From Costus lasius (Eukaryota > Streptophyta > Magnoliopsida > Zingiberales > Costaceae): a DNA stretch of 64,000 bases. This document shows, piece after piece, positions 1 to 10,901 of the stretch. The translations under genes were made by a program, and so were the position numbers. Location of the stretch: positions 128,294,499-128,358,498 of the forward strand of contig CM050446.2 of the NCBI GenBank assembly GCA_027563935.2. Reading direction: 5' to 3'. The notes beneath the pieces were generated by a model. The model searched no databases. It saw nothing but the letters and a program-made list of their open reading frames with translations, and was not told the origin of the DNA. The stretch's first letter is position 1; every line of letters begins with the position of its first letter.

Positions 1-3000
1 TTGCAGTTGCAATGGAAGGGGGTGCTATCAAATTATTTGATTCTCGCTCATATGACAAGGTCAGCATTGTAGAAGCTCAGTACTTTGTAATGTAAGATTG
101 ATCTTCTAATCTTCTTGTTGCAGTTCAGGGTCCATTTGATACTTTTTTTGTTGGTGGAGATACGGCAGAAGTTTGTGATATCAAGTTCAGCAATGATGGC
201 AGGTCTATGGTTTTGACAACCACAAATAACAACATCTACATTTTAGATGCTTACGGAGGAGATAAGGTCAGCATCCTGCAAGGATTTTGTTCTGACGTGA
301 TAATAATGTTGTATTTGCAGGTTCAAATTTATAAATTTAAATATAGAGTTCTACCTACTAATTTGATCGATGAGTAAACTGTACAAGGCTACTGAGTAAT
401 CTTTTTAAGTTCTACCTCATATTGTCTCAGACTGTACTATAAAATTGAAAACTTATATTACTATTCTTATAGCTTTTTTTACCTTATCCACAAGCTCAGA
501 AGAATGCACCTGTGCTTAAAAAATCTTCAGATGGTATGGGTGCTTCATTAACAACCAATGCATGCACATTGACCCCATTTGCAAATTCCTATGCCTTGCT
601 ATCAATACTGCTGATGCCCATTTTGTGAACTTGTTGAATTCACCATCTGAATTGATTGTACTAATATGTGTTTGCTGCTCTTCAATAACTTGGTACTTGG
701 TGCTAGTTTTTTTAAGTATCTTGTTTCTAATTTATAGCATGCACAGGGCTGAGATATCACATCTAAGTTGTTGGACTTCGATGTATTTTTTGTTTAGCAT
801 GTAATTCATATCATTGACCTTTTGGAGTATTTATATGAACCTCGAATCATTTTATTCATGGTGCTTTTAAACCAATATAATGATGGGTAAATGGATGTTA
901 TTGTATTGGCTTTTGCAGCGTTGTGGATTCAGTCTAGAGCCATCACCTAATTTAACAAATGAGGCAACATTTACTCCGGATGGGCAGTATGTAGTGGCAG
1001 GTACATTAAAGAATATAAAGTTAAAATTATTAATATAACATCTCTAGTAATTAAATATGAAACGGACAAGATGTTTGCTCTTTTGAGTAATATACTATTT
1101 TAAATCAATTATGCTATATAATTTGTTGCTTATTGTATCTTTGTATAACTAACTGGGAAGATGGAAATTGTTAATTCCTGAATAACCCATTCCTTATCAG
1201 TATGCAGCTCTAGTAACTTTTGTTTTATCACGTGGTCAATAAGAATCCTATTTTTTGTAATAAACATATCGTTTAACTTGCAAACATAAATGCAGAAATA
1301 AGCATCTTGAGATTCTCTTTTTGCATGGAAGATTGTTACTTACAGTTAGTTCTCAACTCTTTATTAGGAGTGAGCATAATTCGGTTTTTACCGAATTTAC
1401 CGATCGATAAATCGGTTCGGTAATTTCGGTTTTGGTTTTCGGTTCGGTATTGATTTTTATGTAATTCGGTTTTCGGTTTTCGGTTCGATAATTAACTGAT
1501 TTACCGATACATATATATTAATTTATAAAAAAAAATTTTTATTTATTAATCTCTAATTTCTTATCTCTAACTCTAACTTTGGGCTCAATTTAGGTACTAG
1601 ATGAAGGAGAATGCATGTAATCCAAGTTTTATGAAATATTTTTTTTTTATTTTTTAATAGATTAATTAGGTAATATTTTAATATTTTTTAATCGGTAAAA
1701 TCGGTAATTTACCGATTTACCGATCGGTAATTCGGTAATTTACCGATTTACCGATCGGTACAGTAAATATCAAATTCGGTATCGGTTTCGGTAATGAGTT
1801 TTTCGGTTTTGGTAAATCGGTAAATCCTTATTCGGTTTTCGGTTTTTCGATTTTTACCGAATGCTCAGCCCTAATTAACAGAGTCTTTATGTATTATTGC
1901 ACTCGTCTCTGTTAATAACTGAAGCACAATTGTTAACCTCATATTTGTCTAAAAGACTGAATTTTGGAACACTATCATACATTACTTGTGCTACACATAG
2001 CAATCCTATTTTTCAAAAATTATTTGTGCTCCCAATTCTTTATGTTCTGCTTACTTTTGCACCTTATATATTATTTTTCAAAAATTACTTTTGCTCTCAA
2101 AAATTATTTTTGCTCTCATCTCTCTTTTTTCATCTCCAGCCTATGTTCTATCTCATACACCCTTCTGCTTTGAAATCTTCTTTCTTCTCATTCTATTCTT
2201 CCACATCCTCTAACCCCTTTACGTCATATTACTCACCAATCTCCTACTCAACTCCCATGCTTATTTCCTCTTCTCTCCTTTCAACCCTTCTTTTGTCTTC
2301 ATCCTCTTTGGCTATCCTTTTGGCATCGTATCATTCCTCTTTGTCTGCCTCTTCTACTCATTGTTATCTATTTTTCATTTATTTTAGTGCGTCAAGGAGG
2401 AATTGCTCACTGGAGTACTGGAGTGTTGCTAGTGGATGGCGACTACAATGTGATTTGTGCTTCTTTGCTATCATTATCTATGCTTCTTAGTGGCTAAGCT
2501 AGTTAGTACATTTAATATTTGAGTTACAATAAGTAGCTTAGGTAGTTTGCTCCAGTATTTCTTTATTTCAATCTACAAACTTTGTTTAAAGATATATTGT
2601 CAAGGGAAGATTCAATTGTACGACTTTGCGTTTAGAGCTTGACTTTTTTAAAAGGTGAAGAATTATTCATGTAAGGCAGAAATTGATCTCAGGCGATTTA
2701 AGTTGTAGGCACTTCCAACCTTAGATAAGGGTGAGTGGTGCAAGTGGCATTCTATTCCATAAACTGATTATCGACAATTGCAAAGTTACCAACTGAACTA
2801 GTTGATAGCTTCAAAACTTTAGTGAGGTTAAGGATATTACAATATATTCAGTATTGATAAACTATCAAATTGATACATTGTGCATATGCAGACCAAGACT
2901 TAATTCTACGTGAAGGACTTAAGCTGCATGCCTGTGTAACTATGACAATGTGCTTTTGTTAACTTCGGTAAATCAATGGAATTTGTAGCTGTTGAATTTT

Positions 3001-4654
3001 TTATTGTTCTTCATTAAGATGGTCTTTTATATCCTTCTACGTCGCATCCCACTCTTTCAGATCTGGAGCTTCCATTCTCCTATTTCATTGTTCTTCCTAA
3101 ACTCCCTTGTAATCTATGAAAGTTCTTTTGTTACATCTCATTTGCATTCTACTAATCTACTAATAGAGTTCCATTCAAGGGAGGGAAATATGCAAGTCGC
3201 TGGTGTTTTCTGCTGTTATTACCTTAATGGATACTAATCCTTTTATAAGATATTATAGATGTGGTTTATTTTACTAACAATCAAATCATAAATTCTTGAA
3301 AGTAAGACCTTTTCGTTCTGGTCCTTTATCAGTACATCATTAACTACTGTTTGCTATTTGAAATTGAAAAAAATTTACTTCTGAATCTGTGGAACACAAT
3401 CTTACTTCTGATGTCTTGCTGTAGGTTCAGGAGACGGAACTTTGCATGCTTGGAACATTGACAAGCCCAATGAGGTATGCTTGTTTGCGTTTTTTCAAAT
3501 TTGTGAGGAACTTTTTAGTGATTCCCACAGCATAGCAGCTATAGGCTACTTGTGCAGAACAAAATTTAATTTAAACTGAGCATGTGAACGAACATTTGCA
3601 TTCCTGTAAGATGGGCACTACTGAGCCGCTGTCGGCAGAAAGTAAATTATGAGTCTACCTGGCAAAATGCAGTCTAACACTATTTTTTCTTTCATAAAAC
3701 TTTAGATGCTTTCGGAAGTTTCTAAGGGAGCTTCAACATATTGATGGAATAATAGCGTAATTCTTTGGTGATAAATGTGGTGTTGGAACAAATTTTAAAG
3801 AACATATATCCTGATTACTCTAGTGATCACTAATATCTTATGAGTGTTCTACTGCCATGCACTCTGTTGAAAAGAACTAGGTCACTTACCGATTCATGAA
3901 AGCATTTTCAAAATTGCCCCCATGGTTTCTTTGAGCTGCAAATCGGTCTCTGTGATTTTATAAATTTCAAATCATCCCATGTAATTAGAAAATGGTTCAC
4001 TAACATGACTTCGTGTCCATACATTTGGACTACATGAGTTGAGGTGGGAAACCAGGGACATTTTTTCACATTTATGCACTATTAACTGCCTATCCTTAGT
4101 CTGTTGCTTTGAATGTCTTGCCAATAAAGAATAGGAAAGAGCGTGACTGATGGTTTGCATTGGTATGCGAGGAATGGGAAGACGGAAATTCCACTTGTTT
4201 CCCCGCCCAAGTTGGCTCATGTGCTTTGCAGTGCTTGTTCTGCCAACATTTTGACCCCTGTTAGGCTGATGGACCATATTGAAACAAACAACAAACTTTG
4301 TGCCAATTTGGAATTTATAGAATTACAAGTAATATAGGCAAAGTACAGGGATCAATATATATTTGTTTCCATGATTCAGATTTGAACGAGGTTAAGTATG
4401 ATAGCTGTGCGTGTGCGTATGGCAGAAACCTTTCCTCTTTTTGTCTTTCCTTTGCGTCATTTCTCAGACCAAGCAATCAAGCATAGAATAATATTGCATT
4501 GTCACAGGTTGCTTCCTGGAATAGTTACATAGGTGCAGTAACTTGCTTGAGGTGGTCACCAAGGAGAGTCATGTTTGCAGCTGCATCAACTGCGCTTACA
4601 TTTTGGATACCCAAATCTGATGAGGAGTCCAACAATGATGAAGCTGTTGGTTGA
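1..4654 (+). CDS. WDR82: WDR82/Swd2-like WD40 protein, C-terminal half (partial at left edge)
   Basis: WD40 scaffold of the Swd2/WDR82 family (Arabidopsis S2La/APRF1), which in other eukaryotes works in COMPASS-type H3K4 methyltransferase and mRNA 3'-end/phosphatase complexes in the nucleus. Five coding exons are visible: 1-59 (continues left of the window), 129-266, 919-1000, 3425-3474 and 4508-4654, all with GT-AG borders and compatible phases. They give about 157 residues. Recognisable blocks are AVAMEGGAIKLFDSRSYDKG, GGDTAEVCDIKFSNDGRSM, ATFTPDGQYVVAGSGDGTLH and RWSPRRVMFAAAS...LTFWIP, the last repeats of the propeller with the typical DGT.HAWNI blade. The acidic tail ends at TGA 4652-4654. 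A further intron in the 3' UTR (about 4710-5452) is possible. The third visible intron is 2.4 kb and carries a transposon-like repeat. Family assignment is strong; the complex it joins here is inferred. Confidence 0.9.
1364..1874. mobile_element. MITE-like element in WDR82 intron, CGGTT/ACCGA-rich
   Basis: About 510 bp bounded by imperfect terminal inverted repeats: TTAGGAGTGAGCAT at the left and the complement of ATGCTCAGCCCTAA at the right. Subterminal regions are packed with alternating TTCGGT and ACCGA motifs in both orientations, so the ends can fold together. This resembles short hAT-type non-autonomous elements that begin with GGGTGAGCA-like ends. No convincing 8-bp target duplication was found, so it is probably an old copy or the ends are slightly misplaced. 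Confidence 0.6.
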
Positions 4655-5640
4655 GGATAACTCAATTGGCTTGTGGCCTACTCTTCTCCCTTGAGCTATT
4701 CAAGAGTGGGTAAGAATTGTCATCGTTATATTTAGTTTCTATATATGTTTTTCAATTTTTGAATGTCCTGTTCTCCCTTAGTACTTATCTTTTGAAGTTA
4801 TTTCATGTCAACCTTGACACTTAAATGGTTTACTAGTAAAAAAAGGCCTGATTCCCAATTCCAGCAAAGCCAGTTATGCTGAACTGTGCATCATAAGATT
4901 CTACCTTTTGTCTTACCAAATTAATCCAAATATATGACTGAAATGTTAGACTATAGTGCAATTTACATCTAACATTTGTATTCCCCTAATGCTTAATAAT
5001 CGTGATTTTTGCATGTTTCTCAATCTCTGCATATATTTTTCCAGACAATGTTTTGTGATCCAAATTTCTAAACGGAAACCGAATGCAATTCACTGCAGTA
5101 CTAACCTTAAATTCTGATCTTATGTTTTGCATATTTCTGTCTTTGATTCTTAATTGCAATATGTAAAAGTTTGTATATTTCAGTCGATAGTGTGATCATT
5201 TATTCCGGAGTGCTGTTAAGTAACCATTCGTTTCTCTAAGTCTTGTATTTCTCTGACACTAATCCTTTGACTAATCATGCGAATTTATATTTTCGGGCCA
5301 CTATTCTTCAACTGCATACTGTTGCTTTTTTAGAAGAAAAATACTGCAATCCAAATGCATAAATGAAATGTTAGACTATATTCCAATGTACTGCTACTGA
5401 GGGATATTGTCTTAATTTTCAATGGCCTTTTGGTCTCACTTTGCATTTGCAGTGGAGCGAAGGATCACGAGGAAACCTAAGAGAAGGATCATATTTTTTT
5501 CTTTATTTTGGTTCCTTTTCCTTTCTTTTACTATATAAAATAGAGATCATGAGGTTATTGAATGGAAGGGAGGCTTAAGAACGAGGGACATCAACACTGA
5601 TTGAAGATGTTCAGTATGCATTGCTTCTTTAATGTAGGCT
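4655..5640 (+). other. WDR82 3' UTR region with a possible 3' UTR intron
   Basis: Non-coding downstream of the stop. A GGTAAG donor at about 4709 and a TTTGCAG acceptor ending at 5452 suggest one spliced intron in the 3' UTR. No protein-like reading frame was seen. Confidence 0.35.
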
Positions 5641-7385
5641 TGAACTGTAGCTCCTCTCACAAAAACAAAGGGGCCAAAGCTAAAACCATAGTGTAAGAGA
5701 TTGAGAGGCATGTCCCCATTGTAGGTCGTCTATAAGCAAAAATAAGGTACTGAGGTTGGAAAGCTAAAAGACCATTAATAGTGCAGTTATTAAGACTTTT
5801 ACTGGCAATAACCCAACTCTCTGCTACAGAAATTGGTTCAGAAACTCGCCAATGACTTAATAATAAGTTCGAGCAGCATGAGATTCAAATCTAACAACGT
5901 TATATTTAGGTTACAAAATGAGGCTACAGTACATTAAAATCTAAATCAAGGAATAAGCTTGATTTAGGCGTGCAACTATTTTCAAGTTCGAGTATAGGCA
6001 AATTCTAGTTGAAACTAAGCAAGTCAAATCTACTCCACGCCACAGGCTTAAATCCAAAACAAATAAATTATGCTGCATGTCACAAAATCCAATTCAAGAG
6101 TGGTGTCAAGCTATATCAAGTTCAAAATCAATATCGACCTTAGGTTACAAATCAATTTAGCTTCAAGTTTCAATTTGAAGGCAAGTCATAGTGGCAACAA
6201 GCTATACTGATCCAATATTGTTGGACACTCCATGTTTTGTTTATAAAAGAGTAATGCTTCGAGGGTTTTTCAAGGTGGTTCTTATGCTTAAGTTAGGTTA
6301 AAAATTTATAGTTGATGGCAAAAAAATATGTTGGATCACAATGTGTAGATGATATTACCTTAGTTAATCCTAGAAATGGATATCTGCACTTAATAAAGGG
6401 GTAGTGTTTGATGAAACTTCCACGTACCATACAAATTCAAAGCAACAAATTCAGAGTACGATTAGACTTACAAACATATTACTTTGCCTTCTCCCAGGTC
6501 ATCGAACTGTCCTTCCTGTAGGACTTCCAACAAAAAGTTCTAATTGAACAAAGTTAATAAACAATGCTAGTTAAAACATGCCGCAACCAATAATCGCCTG
6601 TTGGTTACTCTTCTGTTCAAAGAGCTATTACAAATATTATTCCAATATGAAATTATAATACAATAAGTAATTAATCTGAAGAAGATGAATTATTTTTAAT
6701 TATCATAGATACTCAGATAAACATACCTAATAAAGAACAAATGATACATTGATTTACACGTTGTAGGTAAAATATGAAGCATTAAAAAAGTTCTTTAATT
6801 TATGTTCAAAAATATGAATTGAACATTTGTTTTGTAAATATGAAGCAAATTTGTCAAGAATACACGGTAATAGTATTTCAGCAAAAACTGCCCCGCCATT
6901 TAGATTATGCCCTAACGTGTTTCCAAATAATAATAATAATAATAATAAAAGGTTAAGCAGTACCTACCAAGGCTGATATCTACAAGGCAAATAAAAAACT
7001 TGAAATTACACTCTACCAATACAGCTTAATAACCAAATTAATCAAATAAACACTGAACAATCTATGTCTCGGCCTGTTTTCAGATCTTAATTTAAAAAAA
7101 TAAAATAAAATAAATTCACAACAACTAATGATAGAACACAGATTACTTTAACTAGAACACACCATACATATGCAGCAAGAGGCAAATTATATATCAAAAA
7201 GAACACACAACCAGCTGCTTATTCACATGTATAAGAAAGATGCAGTCTGCATCTCTAACATAAACCAACCCAAACACACAGTACAGAAGTACTCCACTCA
7301 TGCATAGCTGAAATTAAACAGGCCCAGTAATGTTTTGTATACGCATTGTATTGTATTCGTATTGATGACTGACTGATTGACTAGT
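5641..7385. other. AT-rich intergenic spacer
   Basis: No gene recognised. It contains an (AAT)n microsatellite at about 6926-6949 and, near 7200-7385, sequence that should be the 3' UTR of the reverse-strand dehydrin gene. Confidence 0.5.
6926..6949. repeat. (AAT)n microsatellite
   Basis: Seven to eight uninterrupted AAT units in an AT-rich spacer. Confidence 0.9.
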
Positions 7386-7862
7386 CTACTCTTTATGGTG
7401 GCCAGGCAACTTCTCCTTAATCTTCTCCATGAATCCCTTCTTCTCGTGCTCCCCCTCCGTGCCATGTCCCGCCTCGTGCTCCCTGTGCCCGCCAGGCAGC
7501 TTCTCCTTTATCTTCTCCTTCAACCCCTTCTTCTTCCGCCGCCCTCCTTGCCCATCGTCCTCCGACTATATATTTTGATTTTTCACATCAATCATCTGTC
7601 TAATCATTTTCTCTTTCGAATCTTTCGAAGAGATAGTTTAACTTACCGAGCTGGAGCTGGAGGAGCTGCCGGAGCGGTGGAGCACGCCGGTGACGGCTCC
7701 CGTCACCCCGCCGTGGTGGTGCTGCTCCTTACCGGCGCCGGCGCCGGCCCCGTACCCTTGGTTCACGGGCAGCGGGTTGCCGAACTCGTCCGTGCGGATG
7801 GGGTTGCCGTACGCGTCTGTCTGCGGGACCAGGTTACCGTACTCGTCTCTCGTGTACTCCAT
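7386..7862 (-). CDS. Dehydrin (LEA group 2), Y3SK2-like, 131 aa
   Basis: Intrinsically disordered protein that protects membranes and proteins during dehydration, cold and ABA signalling; cytosolic and nuclear. Exon 1 is 7647-7862 (72 codons) and exon 2 is 7386-7565 (59 codons plus stop); the intron has a GTAAGT donor and a TATAG acceptor. The start [10 protein letters not shown] is chosen because the Y segments follow at once. In order: three Y-like segments ([23 protein letters not shown]), a Gly/His-rich stretch, a Ser-run S segment interrupted by the intron (the usual dehydrin intron position), a basic RRKK patch, and two K segments. The last is [19 protein letters not shown], matching the consensus almost perfectly; the first is [15 protein letters not shown]. 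Several ACGT-core elements lie just upstream, in line with ABA control. A divergent paralogue of identical length sits upstream in tandem. Confidence 0.95.
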
Positions 7863-8115
7863 CTCTTCGTCGTCTTTGGATAGACTAGGAGCAGTTGGGG
7901 CTCGACGACGAGGATAAATAGAATGGCGGGAGGTCGGTGGAGGATTACGTGGTGGCTCGGTGCCTGCACACGTGTGCATAGGGTGGCGCAGCTGCATGCG
8001 GCGGTGATGACACGTAGCGACGCGGCGAGGGCTTACGTGACTTTTGGCTGCATCGAGAGGATGGAGGCGGTGTGGCCCTGTGGGCATGCATGCGGCTGAA
8101 AGCTGCCACGTCGCA
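7863..8115 (-). promoter_or_regulatory. Dehydrin promoter with clustered ABRE/G-box motifs
   Basis: Within about 250 bp upstream of the dehydrin start are several ACGT cores: ACGTGG at 7947-7952, the palindrome GCACACGTGTGC at 7966-7977, CACGTAG at 8011-8017, TTACGTGA at 8033-8040 and CCACGTCG at about 8106-8113. An RY-type GCATGCATGC lies at about 8084-8093. A TATA-like TCTATTTAT on the reverse strand lies near 7913-7921. Clustered ABREs plus an RY element are typical of ABA- and seed-responsive dehydrin promoters; responsiveness is inferred. Confidence 0.6.
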
Positions 8116-8749
8116 GAGTAGAAATTCTGCAGAAAGATTTCTTATAACGCTTATTTACAAAATAAATTTAATTTTTAAGTTTTCATGCTATTCAATTAGG
8201 TTATTTTTATAATTTTGTTTTTTTCACAATTATTTAATTTAGTAAATTATAATTTTTATCTAATTATCAATTCGTTTAATTATTATTCATTTTCACCGCA
8301 TAAAATTCTTGAACTAGTTTGAAATAATAAGGGAGCAAACACGATTTACTTAGTTGCTGCAATTAATGCTAATTTATTTTTATAGAGATAGCTTAATAAT
8401 CTATTTACATGCATTATTTATAATTTCACCATCACTTCTTGAGTTCTTGTAGTTAGTGTATTTTTTTAGATAGAATTTATAGTGAAAAGAAGAAAAATAT
8501 ATTAAATCTATTAAAAAAATAAATTTAAATTTAATATTTTTTACTGTAGATTCAGCTATATTAAAGAAGCTAATAATTATTCAATAAAAAAATGATACAA
8601 AAGTTAACAATTACATTATTAACTATGTTTATCATAAGAAGGTACAACAATACTTTAATACACGGATTTAATAAAACTTAATAAAATACAGAAAAAGCAA
8701 AAAAAAAAAACAACACACAAATATACATTCATATATATGTAGTTCCTCC
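8116..8749. other. AT-rich spacer between the two dehydrin genes
   Basis: No coding potential seen. Contains long A/T runs and the probable 3' UTR of the upstream dehydrin-like gene at its right end. Confidence 0.5.
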
Positions 8750-9218
8750 TTAGCGATGACCACTTAGCTTCTCCTTCAATCTCTCCATAAACTTGTACCT
8801 CTTCTTCTCATGCTCTTTCGCCTTCCGCCCAGCCAGCAGCAGTGTCTCGGTTATTTTCTCCTTTCGTCCCCTTTTCTTCATTTCGCCTCCTTCCCCATCA
8901 TCCTCACGCTGCAGCATGCACACGCGACAAGTACAGATATACATTGCATTGGTACAAGATCGAAATGTACTGATTGCTTACCGAGCTAGAGCTGGAGCTG
9001 CCGGAGCGGCGGAGCAATTCAGAGAGAGGAGCCCTTCTGGCCGCTGCTGCCTCTTCCTCCTCCTCTTCCTCGATAAGCGCAGCGAGTACGCCCTCATGAG
9101 CGGAGGTGGTGTCATAGCTCCCCCCGGTGGCGCCGCTTGGTTTCACCGCGCGCTCTCGCACGACTTCTCCGTCGCTGTGACACCGGATCTCACCACCGTG
9201 CTCCTGGGAATCCGACAT
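8750..9218 (-). CDS. Divergent dehydrin-like protein, 131 aa, Y segments lost and K segments decayed
   Basis: Exon 1 is 8982-9218 (79 codons) and exon 2 is 8750-8908 (52 codons plus stop), with GTAAGC donor and CTGCAG acceptor. The start MSDSQEHGG is chosen because it lies just downstream of a TATA-like sequence (about 9267-9280); an in-frame ATG at 9249-9251 is possible. The gene keeps the dehydrin ground plan: an S segment of serines split by an intron at the same place as in its neighbour, then EDDGEGG plus a basic KKRGRKEK patch. The first K-like segment has become KEKITETLLLAG and the second is YKFMERLKEKLSGHR. There are no DEYGN-type Y segments; the N-terminal half is instead acidic, with a run of seven Glu. 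It is a tandem duplicate of the canonical dehydrin that has drifted or specialised. Both frames are open, so it is not an obvious pseudogene. Confidence 0.8.
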
Positions 9219-9370
9219 CACATCAAGCTGGCTTACAGAGTTACAGTACATGTGTTTGTCTGAATGCGTATTTATTAAATGGGAGCGTGTGATCTGCACG
9301 TGGGATCTCTTGAATTGCCACGCGTGCTTAGCACTGAAACATGTGCATACGATCCTTATACGTGTGCAAG
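9219..9370 (-). promoter_or_regulatory. Promoter of the dehydrin-like gene with G-box/ABRE motifs
   Basis: TATA-like TTTAATAAATA on the reverse strand near 9268-9279, a GCACGTGGG G-box at 9297-9305, a CCACGCGTGC motif at about 9318-9327 and an ACGTGTGC at about 9359-9366. This suggests that ABA-type control was kept after duplication (inference). Confidence 0.5.
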
Positions 9371-10640
9371 TAGGCAGCGAGCGCAGGCCTTGAGTTTTTT
9401 TTGTTTGTTTTTATAAACTATGTAAAACAAAAATTATTATTTCTTGAAATAATTTAAGATATATAAATTATAGAATAAATATATTCCAAAATTGAAATAA
9501 ATAATTTTCTATCAAATAAAAAATATAAAATTTGAAATAAGAAAATTGTAGAAATCTGAAATATGCAAACTTTCAAACAAGCAATTGCAATTACTCGGCA
9601 TAAATGAAAAACAAAAGGATGTGTCCTTTAAACCCGACGAACACACGTAGACTCATGCCCATGCACGGTCTGGCGCTTGGCAGGCATGCATGCATGTGCT
9701 GACTAAGTTTTGACTTAAATCAAATGTGGTTGAGACTGTTCTCAACCAGACGCCATCGAAAAGTCTCAGAACTAAGATTTCACTACTTGATTTATAAAGT
9801 ATAAACGCCATCCAACTCACATTAAGAGTAAAACAGAACAAAGATATTCAATTCTTGAAGTGGCTTTTCATTATATCATAGGCAATCGGATCACCCAGCT
9901 TGCTAATTTATAGATTAGGGCAGCTTGTTTTTCTTCCATAACAAACAATCTGATCTTCAAAACAAGATGAAACGTCTTATAACTAATATTATCACGCTCA
10001 TCCACCATTATGTTTGAAAAGAATATAATTCATATTTAGAAAAAAAAAATTCATCATTTTGCTTACACAATATATATATATATATATAAGTGATAAATTA
10101 TCCTACCAAAAACTCAAGAAAGAACAGTAATTGGCAAAAGGCATAAATGTCGAGTTTTAGAGTACCAATTCAGGGAAGGTCACAGCTTCAGTGAGAAGGC
10201 GTTTTTAGAGATGAACAGCGCCGGCTGCCCAAGTTTTTTCGCTAAACTTTGTATATATATAAGTGAGAAACTGATTAAAACACGATCAAAACGAAAAGCG
10301 GAATGCTCCGCCAAACCCAGCTTGAAGTCGAGCAACTACTTTTGGCGTCAAAATGTCATAGTTTTCCTAAAAAGACTTTATAATCTTCAACTAAATATTA
10401 CAAAAACCTAGGCCAACAACATAAGAAGAAATTGCATAGTGAAAGAGCAGCATCTTAGTATAACTCACAAAAGAACAATGCTTACAATAATCATCATGAT
10501 TCACCCTATAAACGTATCTGAGAGAGCACCAAAATATTAGCATGAAACTCACTACCAAGAAAACCCACATCGTTCATCCATGTTACAAGAATCTGTACAA
10601 AAAAGCGACATTTCGAACACTTGAAATCTTCATAACTGTG
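9371..10640. other. AT-rich spacer
   Basis: No gene recognised. Holds an (AT)n tract at about 10070-10088. The right part should include the 3' UTR of the reverse-strand MAP kinase. Confidence 0.45.
10070..10088. repeat. (AT)n microsatellite
   Basis: About nine AT units. Confidence 0.85.
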
Positions 10641-10901
10641 AGTTGAATGTCGCCTTCAGATCTTAAGAAATGGTAACTGCTACAAGCTCAGTCCACTGTT
10701 CAGTGATTCTCAAAGTTAGTCATACAGGCCATTATACTGCAACATTATACCGCATAAATAAAGCACGCATGCATCAATATTTACAAGTGTGATTATGTAA
10801 TCTTCCTCGTAACAACGAAACCAGCCGCGACATATAAATAGCAGGCTCTTTTGTAACTAGTAAACAAGCCTCCCATCCGCTCTGAGAACAAACATTGATT
10901 A

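Noticed and set aside
1897..2490. 197-codon open frame in the WDR82 intron
   Set aside because: Low-complexity Ser/Leu/Phe-rich translation of a pyrimidine-rich stretch lying wholly inside a well-supported intron; no family resemblance.
8793..9263. 156-codon frame opposite the dehydrin-like gene
   Set aside because: Antisense shadow of the coding exons and intron of that gene.
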